From positions 186,001 to 250,000 of the forward strand of contig WIUZ02000014.1 of the NCBI GenBank assembly GCA_015956445.1: 64,000 nucleotides of DNA, read 5' to 3'. A program made the translations under genes and the position numbers. The first letter of the stretch is position 1. Each line of letters starts with the position of its first letter. This document shows, in pieces, positions 54,206 to 63,051 of the stretch. Source of the DNA: Thelephora terrestris. Lineage: Eukaryota; Basidiomycota; Agaricomycetes; Thelephorales; Thelephoraceae. Below the pieces are notes generated by a model. The model searched no databases and was not told the origin of the DNA. It was given only the letters and a program-made list of their open reading frames with translations.

Positions 54206-56312
54206 TGTCCTCCACTGTCCCCTATTTATTCTCGGGCCCTCTCCCAGCTCCTCCTCCCTTTTCGGACGCCTTTCTCGATCAACCTACAACTGACGCCCTA
54301 TGCCCTCGTATGCAAAATCCCTCTGTACTCTCTCTCTTCTCCCTTAATTGTAACAAAGCAAACTACATTGGACACGCTGTCCTCAACTCTCTTGCACAAA
54401 CATATCATATCATTCTCTTCCAGGAACCTTGGACTGGCCGGATCGGTACAACCAGGTCAGACTCCGACCCTGCTGGGGTTGAAGTCACAGGCCTCGTGCA
54501 TCAATCCAGCTGGAACCAATTTATCCCTGTTCCCCCATCTCACATCCCGCCCCCGAGAGTGGCGGCGTATACTGCTCGCCACAACTCCAACTTTACGTAC
54601 ACCCTCCGATCGGACATCTTCAACCACCCAGACATGATGGCACTTGAGGTTGTCCCAAGGGGCCCACCCCTCAATTGCTTCCTGATCATCAACATCTACA
54701 ATGATTCAAACAACACTGCTCTTGACATCCTCCTCTCCACCCCCCTCCCCCCCATTCCAATCATTCTTGTAGGTGATTTCAACCTGCACCACCCTGCCTG
54801 GTCTGGGAGGGAGACACCTGCCTCCTGCCACTCAGCTAATGCCCTCATTGATTGGGCCTCGGAACTGGGTCTAGTCCTCCTCAATGAGCCAGGAGTCCGA
54901 ACCTTCGAACGGGGCTCTCAGTCTTCCACCATCGACCTCTTTTGGTCTTCCACTTCTCTACTTCCCCTCATACGTGACTGGCAGGTTCATCAAAACTTGG
55001 ACTTCGCCTCAGATCACCTTCCCATCACCGCCTCCCTCTCCCCATTTTCCCCTGATCCTAATCCATCCCCTCCCAAGTTCCTCTTTCACCCCGACAAAGA
55101 GACAGACTGGGGGTTATGCTTCCTGGAGACCCTTAAGGCTAACGCCCCGGCGATGCCAGAAGTTTGCTCCCTGGAACTCCTCCCACCTCTCATTGATCAC
55201 CTACTCAATGCTCTTACTACCGCCTCCTCCCTACACTGCAGCGCCAAACCCCCCACGCCTGGAGCCTCGCCTTGGTTCACCCGAGAAGTCGTTGTGGCGC
55301 TTCGGAAGGTCCGACAAGCTCGCACCATCCTTCACCGCCTGAACAGGCAAGGCGTGACTGGCATCCCTCTTAACAACGCATTCACTACTCTTCGCACCCT
55401 CCGCAATAAGCTCAGACGCACCATCTCGAAAGCCAAGCGAGACTGGGCGCTGAACTTAGCCCATGAGATTGAACCAAACAAGATTTGGACCCTCACAAAC
55501 TGGTACAAGGGGATCCGGCGGTATGCCATGCCCACCCTCGTCAGAAGTGACCGCTCTATGGCCATCACTGACGATGAGAAGGCAGACCTACTCCGTACCT
55601 CCTTCTTCCCTCCTCCTCCTGTCCTTATTTCCGACCCCCTCCCTTCTTACCCTAACCACAACACCCGTCCTTTTCACCCAGTCCTTGAGGAAGAGATTGA
55701 TACCCACCTCAAGGCAACCTCTAATACTTCTGCTCCAGGATCGTCTGGTGTTTCCTACTGGGCCCTCAAGTGGGCCTGGAAGCTGGCTCCAGAATACATC
55801 ACCTATGTCTTGAATTGGTCACTGGCTCTTGGCTTCCACTACCCTCAGTGGAAACAAGCCATCACCGTGGTAATCCCTAAGCCCCACAAGGCTGACTACT
55901 CCAACCCCCGTTCATATCGCCCCATTCAGCTGCTTGAATGCCTCGGCAAACTCCTCGAGAAGGTTGTCGCTAAACAGCTCCTCTATGACTGTTCCAAGTT
56001 GGGCTTAATCCCTCCTGAGCAGTTTGGAGGCGTCTCCTCAGCCTCTTGCCCTGACGCAGGACTGGCTCTGGTGCACGACATCCATGAAGGGCTCAACCGC
56101 GGCCTTTCTCCCTCACTCCTCACCCTTGATGTCAAGGGCTTCTTCGACTCTATCAATCACAACAAGCTCCTCCTCACACTTTATGACATGGGCTTCCCCC
56201 TCCCTCTGGTAGGCTGGGTTGCCTCCTTCCTCTCTGATCGACACTCTGCCCTGAAGATTGGAGACACCGTTGGCCCTATGCTACCCCTTGTTGTTGGGGT
56301 ACCCCAGGGATC
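54205..56312 (+). CDS. LINE ORF2, 5' part: endonuclease and first half of reverse transcriptase
   Basis: The ATG at 54205 overlaps the ORF1 stop. After a Pro-rich start, the AP-endonuclease domain reads SLFSLNCNKANYIGHAVL (about 54330), ILFQEPWTG (the catalytic Glu, about 54410), ILVGDFNLHHPAWSG (about 54765) and SDHLPITASL (about 55010). A linker with a basic helix follows, then the reverse transcriptase: APGSSGVSYWALKWAWK (about 55735), AITVVIPKPHKADYSNPRSY (about 55860), RPIQLLECLGKLLEKVVAK, LLTLDVKGFFDSINHNKLL (motif A Asp, about 56120) and GVPQGS, where element C cuts in at 56313. The frame has no stop over 2.1 kb. Confidence 0.9.
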
Positions 56313-56417
56313 TGTCACGAACGCGTGACATAGTAGCCAAGATCTCCCAAGTAATCCAAGACATTGGTCTCATTCGCAGTAGTAATAGTACAAGGGTAGT
56401 TAACAAAAACTACAAAT

Positions 56418-56972
56418 TCAAACAAGAACAAACAGGTCGATATCGCACGAACAGTTCTGGGGCAAAGGGCAACAATGAGCGAAGTGGTGAGGGTTATGAA
56501 TACTCTCAGGACAGTAAGACCACTCCCGCGTTACCGGGTCCTGCCAACACTCCCTACATCCCAACACATCGTGAGACAGACTATCATACATCTCCCGTCG
56601 CACGTCCAACAAGGCCCTGCTCACTAAGGAGAACCCATAGCGGTCTTGGAGACCCGCCACTTCCACCTTCAACTTCATCCTCACCTGCCGTGACTTGTCG
56701 GAGGGACGACAACGTTGACCAGAACGAGTCATCGGACTCTTGCGGGTCTTCTTCTTCTGGGACCTCTCCACCATCTGGCGAACTGGGGCAGGACTCCAGG
56801 GAGGGGATGGAGGGAGAGGAATGCCCTGATCCTGGCGGTGGCGAAGGGACGACTGGGGACTTGCAAGGGGGGTCGGTGCAATAAGTCCCGTGACATTGGT
56901 GTCCGAAATATCGGAAGAGAGATGCCTGGAAAGGTCCCCAATGTTCCAAAGCAAAGTGAGAGAAGTCGTCAT
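56418..56972 (-). CDS. element C second frame of the gene pair (Cys/His-rich)
   Basis: 184 residues, same length as the frame at 51564-52118 of B. It starts with TSLTLLWNIGDLSRHLSSD and ends in the Cys/His-rich part (LGCRECWQDPVT, SIHNPHHFAHCCP). It lies inside and beyond the end of the first frame. Expression mode unknown. Confidence 0.5.
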   Translation of the reverse strand: MTTSLTLLWNIGDLSRHLSSDISDTNVTGLIAPTPLASPQSSLRHRQDQGIPLPPSPPWSPAPVRQMVERSQKKKTRKSPMTRSGQRCRPSDKSRQVRMKLKVEVAGLQDRYGFSLVSRALLDVRREMYDSLSHDVLGCRECWQDPVTREWSYCPESIHNPHHFAHCCPLPQNCSCDIDLFVLV

Positions 56973-57321
56973 TCAAACTGTTCATGATGACGTACATAAG
57001 ATCCACCCGTTTCTCCAATTTCGCAATCCGATCCTCCCTCTCCCTCTCCATGGCATCCAATAGACGAACGGCTCCAGGGTGCTGAGCACGGACCGCAGGC
57101 CCAGAAAGCCTGGGATCTTCGAACCCAGCTTGCTCCCAGAACTCGGCAGGGGCGTTATGGGCGGTGAGGAAGTTAATGGCAACCTGGTTGTCATGGGCAA
57201 TGTTGGCAGGGGAGTCATACAAATGTTGCTCCACATCGTAGGGAACATCCGCTTCGAAGGACGGGGTGAAAGGGGTGGCGGCAGCGTTGAGAACGATGTT
57301 GTTAGCAGCGAAAGAAGACAT
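56584..57321 (-). CDS. element C first frame of the gene pair
   Basis: 245 residues, same length as in B (51215-51952). It begins MSSFAANNIVLNAAATPF and keeps the charged helix and Ser/Pro/Glu-rich tail. A TATTTAAG box stands upstream on the minus strand (about 57405-57415). Unknown function. Confidence 0.55.
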   Translation of the reverse strand: MSSFAANNIVLNAAATPFTPSFEADVPYDVEQHLYDSPANIAHDNQVAINFLTAHNAPAEFWEQAGFEDPRLSGPAVRAQHPGAVRLLDAMEREREDRIAKLEKRVDLMYVIMNSLNDDFSHFALEHWGPFQASLFRYFGHQCHGTYCTDPPCKSPVVPSPPPGSGHSSPSIPSLESCPSSPDGGEVPEEEDPQESDDSFWSTLSSLRQVTAGEDEVEGGSGGSPRPLWVLLSEQGLVGRATGDV

Positions 57322-57524
57322 CGTAGTAGATGTTTGGTGAGGAGGGATGGTGGTGATTGTGGGAGTGGAAAAGAGACGATGAGGGGAACGACCACTAAAT
57401 CCCCTGACTTAAATACATCCTGACTCAAAGGAAACCGAAAGGGGAAAACAATAACCTATCGTCTATTAACGACCCTATTAGGATAAACGAACCCTCAACC
57501 CCAATCGAGGTCCCATCAATTCAG

Positions 57525-57656
57525 AGAAATCCCCACCGATCATGGGAAATCCCCATCCACCTTCTACTGCCACCGTGAAACGAGAGAAATCCCCATCGAT
57601 CATGGGAAATCCCCACCAGTCTTCTATTACCGCCGTCGATCGTGAGAGATCCCCAT
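57525..57656. repeat. central GAAATCCCC array of element C
   Basis: About six units of GAGAAATCCCCATCGATCATG type between the divergent promoters, matching the arrays in A and B but with base changes in most units. Confidence 0.7.
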
Positions 57657-57971
57657 TACGCTTCTAATGACTCCTGTACTATTGTTCCCCTATTTCATTT
57701 CGTCACTCATCGTTCCAAAGTCCCACTCCCCTGACTTGTCCAACCTACCCTAAACTACGCACGGACCATGTTGACTTCTGTTTGACTCGTTGTAAAATAA
57801 TGACTCCTGTAGAGGATTGGGTATATAAGGAAGAGCGTTCGCTCCTTTCTTTTCCCCATTCTCAATCTCTTCTGTACTCATCTACCCATAACCTGAATAA
57901 AAGTAAGCTGAGGAATTCTCCTCACGCCTTACCTTTCTAACCCACCTCAGCAGGAATCCTCCTGCCAGTGT

Positions 57972-58595
57972 ATGTTCAGCGCCCCAAATCCTTTCCCCTC
58001 TACTAGCCCAGTCCAGCAACCAGTTATCCCTGACGCCAGAAGGTCTATCTGGGAGTATAAACTCATCAGGAGTCTTCAAGTAAACCGAACTGCCGGTTTA
58101 CTTACCCACTTCCCTTACTATCGACCCTTTTCGGCCCTCAACGCCGGAGTCACCACCCCTCCCTTTCTACTAGGCGCGGATCATCAATTCCTTTGGAATT
58201 CAGATCTTACTGAGAGCGTCCTCGCGACAGTCTACTTCAGTATCAGTCCGGCCTTTTACTTCCCTTATCCACGTGTTCATCTCACGACTAACGTCCACAC
58301 CCATTCCCCTGCTATTATCGTTCTTTGGTGGGAAATCCCAACTGAATTACCTTACTCTGTCATAGAATATCTCGTCAGCTTCAAACGTCTTAGCGACCAA
58401 GACTTCGAACCGTTTGTGCAGCAACTCAGCCAATTCTGCCAAGACTACCACTCGCCAGTTCACCCCTATCAAACCGAGTCACCCCTCGCTCTTGATACCC
58501 CTCCTCTCCTCGTCTCCACGCCCGGAACCCCCTTCAAAACCAGACCCGACACCCCTCACCCATCCGCTAATCCTCTAGCGCCCCACAAACAGTAA
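57972..58595 (+). CDS. element C single gene: 207-residue protein, unknown
   Basis: ATG at 57972, 142 bp after the TATA box, stop 20 bp from the element end. Same length as in B. Most differences from B are conservative (R/Q, V/I, D/N, I/V), which suggests selection on the protein rather than neutral drift; a real count of synonymous and other changes was not possible here. No family recognised. Confidence 0.6.
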   Translation: MFSAPNPFPSTSPVQQPVIPDARRSIWEYKLIRSLQVNRTAGLLTHFPYYRPFSALNAGVTTPPFLLGADHQFLWNSDLTESVLATVYFSISPAFYFPYPRVHLTTNVHTHSPAIIVLWWEIPTELPYSVIEYLVSFKRLSDQDFEPFVQQLSQFCQDYHSPVHPYQTESPLALDTPPLLVSTPGTPFKTRPDTPHPSANPLAPHKQ

Positions 58596-58615
58596 GCAGG
58601 CCTCCAACCCTGACA

Positions 58616-60709
58616 GGATCCCCAGTCTCCCCAATCCTCTCTGTGATCTACACTGCCCCAATTCTGAGGGAATTGATCGACATCCTACCACACTCTGTTG
58701 CAGGACTCCAGGTTCTGGTCAAATCGTACATTGACGACTTCTCCTTACTTGCCATGTCCTCTTCAGCAGACGAAAACATATCCCTCCTCACTGTTGGCCT
58801 ACATCAGGTCGTCTCACTTCTCCAGGGTGTGGGGATGAGGATTGACCCGGGAAAATCAGAACTTATCCACTTCTCCCGTAAAACTCCCCCCCCCTCCCCT
58901 CCTCTCATCACCAATGCTTACGGAGAACTCCTGGTCATACCCCCGGCCAAGGATTACCTCCGTTGGCTGGGAATCTTCTTTGACCCTAAACTCCACTTTC
59001 AACACCATGTTCGGATCATGTCCAACCGGGCGGCGTCGGTGGCTAATGGGATCAGGGTCCTCGCCAACACGGTGAGGGGCTTGTCCCAGCGGCACCTCCG
59101 CATCCTGGTGAAGACATGCGTCATCCCCATCCTCACCTACGCTTTCCCTCTCTGGTTCGCGGCGCGGTTTCCCAACCAGTCTCTCAACCGCCTCCAAGTG
59201 ATCCTCAACCGCTGCACCATACATGTCTCAGGGGCATTCCGCACTGCTCCCACTCCTGCCACCCAAGCCCTCTCACACATTCCCCCAATATCCCTCACTC
59301 TCGCACGGCTACGCCAGAAGGCAGCGGCCCGCCTCCTCAAACTCCCTTTTTCTGCTCTCATTTCACAACGTCTCCCGGACACTTGGAGGGGCGGCGTCTC
59401 TGGCGCCTCCCCCTTCAAGACTCTGGAAACCCTACCACACAACCCAAAGACATTCAGACAACTTTCCCCTCTCACTCAACTCTCCAAACGTTCGAATCCT
59501 AAGGGTGAACGCCTGTTCCCCTTTGCTTCAGAATGTGCTCCATTCATTCCCCAACTCACCAACACCTCACACTACCCTTCCTTTTTCTTGGACCCTGACC
59601 CTGTTGGGTCTTCTGGCTCTGAGGAACGGGAGGGATACGCCTCTCGCATCAACTCCCTCCTAAACCAGCGGGACAAGGACAAAGTCAACTACATCTTTTG
59701 CGATGGTTCATACAAGTCGGACAGGGGGGGTGCTGCCATGGTTGCGTACCTAGGCACAAGCCCTGCCCTAACCACTCCAGACTTTCAAATCACTGTTGGC
59801 ACTGGCCGACGTTCTACAGCCTACGACGGTGAGATGCTAGCCTTAGTGCTGGCCAGCCGCCGTGCCCTCCTCATTAGTCGTGATCGGAGCCTCCCTAGGG
59901 AGATTGTGATCTACTCTGACTCATCGTCCGCACTTAGCAATATTACCTTGCCGGGACCCCACCCAGGCCAACTCTTCTCCCTTATCTTCATCAAAAACAT
60001 CAAAGAGGCCCTATCAAACTCCACTTGCTCCATATCCCTTAGGTGGTCCCCAGGACACGCAAAGGTCCAAGGCAACGAGCTCGCCGACACCCTGGCCAAG
60101 GAAGCTAGCATGCTCCCTCGCCCACGTCAGGTCGGAGCTCCCACCCAAGCCTTCCTCTCTCTCAAATCCAAAGTTACAGTTTCAAAGGGCTGGGAAAAGC
60201 GGGTTAAGGCTCTCAAGCCAACGCCCGGTACTGGTTTCCTCCAACCCACCCACTTCGATGAACTTGGCAATGCCACTCCCACACCTCACCTTGCCTACCC
60301 CTCTCGCAACAACCCCACAGAGGTCTTCAAAGAGACCCCTCGAGAGGTCTTTGTGAGAGCCACCCAGGTTCTTACGGGCCATGGCTACATTGGCTCCTAC
60401 TACTACCGCTTTAACATCCCCGACACTTCCCCTTGGTGTAAGTGCTCTGCACCTGGAGCTCCAGTCCTCCACACCAGAGAACATGTCCTCCGGGAGTGCC
60501 CCCGCCACTCCTCACACCGTCACCTCATCGCCGATGTAGACGACTTGCTTCATGACCCGACGTGGAGTGCGGACAGATTAGGTGAACCGAAGTCCCACTT
60601 GCCGGCTCTAGTTAGCTTCTTGTCTGCGTCTGGTGCTTTCACAAAACTCGATATCCCATTTGCCCTAAACCTCATCCTTCCTCCACCACGGCCAAGGAAG
60701 CCGCCCTGA
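58616..60709 (+). CDS. LINE ORF2, 3' part: rest of reverse transcriptase, RNase H and Cys/His knuckle
   Basis: Directly after element C the reading frame resumes with SPVSPILSVIYTAPILREL, followed by the catalytic YIDDFSLLA box (about 58725), GVGMRIDPGKSELIHFS and YLRWLGIFFDPKLHFQHHV, the thumb region. The RNase H domain carries its acidic residues in IFCDGSYKSDRGGAA (about 59695), TAYDGEMLALVLA (about 59820), IYSDSSSAL (about 59915) and WSPGHAKVQGNELADTLAKE (about 60045). The C-terminus has CKCSAPGAP with HTREHVLRECPRH, a Cys/His knuckle typical of I/Tad elements. The stop is at 60709. Confidence 0.9.
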   Translation, partial: GSPVSPILSVIYTAPILRELIDILPHSVAGLQVLVKSYIDDFSLLAMSSSADENISLLTVGLHQVVSLLQGVGMRIDPGKSELIHFSRKTPPPSPPLITNAYGELLVIPPAKDYLRWLGIFFDPKLHFQHHVRIMSNRAASVANGIRVLANTVRGLSQRHLRILVKTCVIPILTYAFPLWFAARFPNQSLNRLQVILNRCTIHVSGAFRTAPTPATQALSHIPPISLTLARLRQKAAARLLKLPFSALISQRLPDTWRGGVSGASPFKTLETLPHNPKTFRQLSPLTQLSKRSNPKGERLFPFASECAPFIPQLTNTSHYPSFFLDPDPVGSSGSEEREGYASRINSLLNQRDKDKVNYIFCDGSYKSDRGGAAMVAYLGTSPALTTPDFQITVGTGRRSTAYDGEMLALVLASRRALLISRDRSLPREIVIYSDSSSALSNITLPGPHPGQLFSLIFIKNIKEALSNSTCSISLRWSPGHAKVQGNELADTLAKEASMLPRPRQVGAPTQAFLSLKSKVTVSKGWEKRVKALKPTPGTGFLQPTHFDELGNATPTPHLAYPSRNNPTEVFKETPREVFVRATQVLTGHGYIGSYYYRFNIPDTSPWCKCSAPGAPVLHTREHVLRECPRHSSHRHLIADVDDLLHDPTWSADRLGEPKSHLPALVSFLSASGAFTKLDIPFALNLILPPPRPRKPP

Positions 60710-61022
60710 TCCATCCCTCTTCTCCCCCCCTCTACTTCTTTGTCTCGTCCACTTGGCCCCCCGTTCTTCCCACTCTCCCCTCTACTAACCCCCCCATGTG
60801 CGGCAACACTCCAATAGGTTCGCTATTAGATAACGGTTCGATATAAACCCCCCTTTCCGCAATGTTCTTAATTGGTAGAATACGCGATGTACGTAGGTCA
60901 CTCCTAGAAACTTATGGTTTTAAAAAAAAAAAAAAAAAGATCGGCGCGACGACAAGACCCTCTCCCTTACGGTCGTGGGGATAATTTTCTGTCCTCGATC
61001 ACCGCCTCCACCTCCGAAAACG
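60710..61022. other. LINE 3' UTR, poly(A) run and remaining NOP53 upstream region
   Basis: The LINE tail ends in 17 A residues at 60922-60938. Only 84 bp separate it from the NOP53 start codon at 61023. In that gap there is a CCTCTCCCTTACGGTCGTGG pyrimidine-rich leader and no TATA box. Confidence 0.75.
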
Positions 61023-62627
61023 ATGTCCAGGACGACGATGAAAGCCGAATCGAGTAAACAGGCAAAAAAGCCCAAGAGCGCTGTCGGCGCACCGTCGCAA
61101 CTCTCACAAAACGCTCGGAAAGGCAAGAAGGCATGGAGGAAGAACATTGACATCGATAATGTCGAGGAGGGCCTCGAGACAATCCGGTCCGAGGAGCGGG
61201 TCTTGGGAACGGCATTGCACAATCAGCCCGACAAAGACTTGTTTACGGTCGACGTCACTGGTGATGAGGGAGGTGAGTCTCCTGTGGTTGTCCGAACTCT
61301 GCATAACAGTGAAGTTGACGCTCGAGTTATAGCCAGGCGTAGATTACCGAGGTTCTCAAAGGCTCAGTTGACTTCGACGAAAATTCTGTCGCAGAGATCC
61401 GCAGTTCCCGCCGTCATCTCACGCGTGACGAAGAAACCCCCAGTCAGCTACAAGCAGAAGGGAAAACTGTTGCAGATAGCTCGGCGGGCCCGACGCGGGC
61501 CATTTAAAGCGATCATAGACCCCACGGAGTTCGGAGCTGGTAGCGCTCTCATAGATGTATCAGAGGCGGTGAAGAAGAGCGGAAAATACGACATCTGGGA
61601 GGAGGATATCGAGATGTTGGACATAAAGGTTAGTCGAACCATCGTTTTTGTTCATCCCAGGACTGAAGAAGATCATGAAGGCACCCTCAACTTCGCACCC
61701 ACGTTCTGTAATCGAGCTCCCTGCCATTTCTACTCCCCACCAAGGCGCTTCGTACAACCCGCCCGCAGACGCACATCAAGTCCTGCTGCGTACAGCGCAC
61801 GAAATGGAGGAGGAGGAAACTAAGGGTGCGGATGAAGGTCGAGACGTCCACGAGAGGATGATGCAGGCTCGACAACTCGGTGAAGTCACCCCAGAAGGTT
61901 TACCCCCCGGTATGATCCTTCACGGTGTTGAGGAAGAGGAGGAGGAGGAAACTGCAACGCCTCTGGTGAAGCCCATCCCTACCAGGAAAACAAAACAACA
62001 ACGGAGGAAGGCCCAACGGGCTTTTGAAGAGGTGAGTCTCTTTCCAGTCTCCTCGAAAGTGGACCACGTCAATTCATTAATCAATATATACGACGTGTAG
62101 AAACGGGCTGCAGCTGAGAAATCAGTGAAGCGAAAACTTCTGGCCTCCGTGTTCACGGCCAAGTCGATGCGAAAAACTCTAGAACAATCAGCGGCCTCAA
62201 AAGAGAAACAGCGCGACGAGAAGCGGAGGATTCTTCGAGAGAAACTCAAACGGGGCGTAGCGGGTCAGAGATTTGGGAAACATACAGTGCAGAGGGCGAA
62301 GATTGACGTCCAACTTGGAGAAGATCTCACGGACAGCCTGAGGGGTTTGAAGGTTAGTTTTCTGCCAGTCTCGATCTTAAGCCCCACGGGGACTTGAACC
62401 GATTTTGCAACACGCAGCCGGAAGGTAACTTGTTTAGGGATCGTTTTTTGAGCATGCAGAACCGCGCTTTGATTGAGCCTAGGGTCCCTGTGATGTGAGT
62501 CATTGAGCCGTCCTTCTATCCTTCCCACCCAGAGTGGCTAACCTACATCTTTAGGCCTAAGAAACGACTGAACAGGTATAAAGAGGTCGAGAAACACGCG
62601 TGGAAAAACTTTGAAAAGGAGACATAG
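61023..62627 (+). CDS. NOP53: 60S ribosome biogenesis factor NOP53 (GLTSCR2 family)
   Basis: ATG at 61023 (MSRTTMKAESSKQAKKPK). The family's N-terminal block GKKAWRKNIDIDNVEEGLET and EERVLGTALHNQPDKDLFTV (about 61120-61255) is followed by an intron, then SKAQLTSTKILSQRSAVPAV (about 61350), RRGPFKAIIDPTEFGAGSAL (about 61490) and SGKYDIWEED. Further exons code for acidic and Lys/Arg-rich helices (RKTKQQRRKAQRAFEE; KRKLLASVFTAKSMRKTLEQ) and the C-terminal block LGEDLTDSLRGLK, DRFLSMQNRALIEPRVPVM, KKRLNRYKEVEKHAWKNFEK, stop at 62627. About five introns. Nop53 acts in the nucleolus on pre-60S particles and recruits the exosome helicase Mtr4 for 7S rRNA trimming. The gene is whole, but its upstream region was cut short by the LINE. 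Confidence 0.9.
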
Positions 62628-63051
62628 ACAAGTGACTATACTCTTGGCTGTGTCCGCATCCTTTTCATTTGTTCGTAACTTGATCTTGACTTGATCGAAG
62701 GTTTCTTCAACCGCGTGCCATATCGCATACTTACCTCCAGGAGCTCATCGTTCACTTTTCCGCACGAGCAATTTTCCCTTGAAGACAGGTTGGTCTATCA
62801 GGAACAGCACACACGGGTCGGCACCCACGCTTATTGATGCACATGAGTACGAGGTTTAAGAATGAGGGATCCCTCATATCAACGGTTACTCCCTCTGCGT
62901 GATAAATAATTACTTATTTGTGGTAAAGCGGCAGAGGACGAACACTTAAAGCATCCTACGACCGGGCGGCGACCCGCAACTTGGGGATTTTGTGAATTCT
63001 GATAACTCCTTGTGACTTATCCACTTCCACCCTCTCCTACCATTACGTAGA
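62628..63051. other. intergenic gap between convergent genes
   Basis: 424 bp with the 3' UTR of NOP53 and of the gene at the right edge; only a 71-codon antisense frame. No gene or repeat was seen. Confidence 0.5.

Larger units (their letters stand above)
56313..58615 (+). mobile_element. element C: 2.3-kb copy of the A/B family inside the LINE
   Basis: C starts TGTCACGAACGCGTGACA at 56313 and ends ...AACCCTGACA at 58615, with the 5-bp duplication GGATC at 56308-56312 and 58616-58620. Length 2,303 bp, same orientation as A. It carries the gene pair on the minus strand (56584-57321 and 56418-56972), the single gene on the plus strand (57972-58595), a TATATAAGG box (57822-57830), AATAAA (57896-57901) and the central array. 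It looks whole. C postdates the LINE. Confidence 0.9.
53786..60938 (+). mobile_element. Tad/I-type LINE retrotransposon with element C inserted in its reverse transcriptase
   Basis: Parts: the end of ORF1 (53786-54205), ORF2 with AP-like endonuclease, reverse transcriptase, RNase H and a Cys/His knuckle (54205-56312 and 58616-60709), a 3' UTR of about 210 bp, and a 17-base poly(A) run (60922-60938). The 5' border is not fixed; the open frame begins at 53786 and the element probably starts within the 250 bp before it, so ORF1 is short, perhaps 5'-truncated on insertion. ORF1 stop and ORF2 start overlap as TAATG. Apart from element C the long ORF2 is open, so the LINE was young when C entered. 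RNase H plus APE endonuclease places it in the I/Tad group. I found no clear target duplication. Confidence 0.87.

Noticed and set aside
47727-58615. Helitron or classic cut-and-paste transposon identity for elements A, B and C
   Set aside because: Helitrons make no target duplication and have CTRR ends; hAT, Mutator and Tc1 elements make 8-, 9- and 2-bp duplications. The 5-bp duplication and TG...CA ends do not fit.
62380-62410. TTCAAGTCC-like T-loop on the minus strand in a NOP53 intron
   Set aside because: The arms around it do not pair and no anticodon arm is present, so it is not a tRNA gene.
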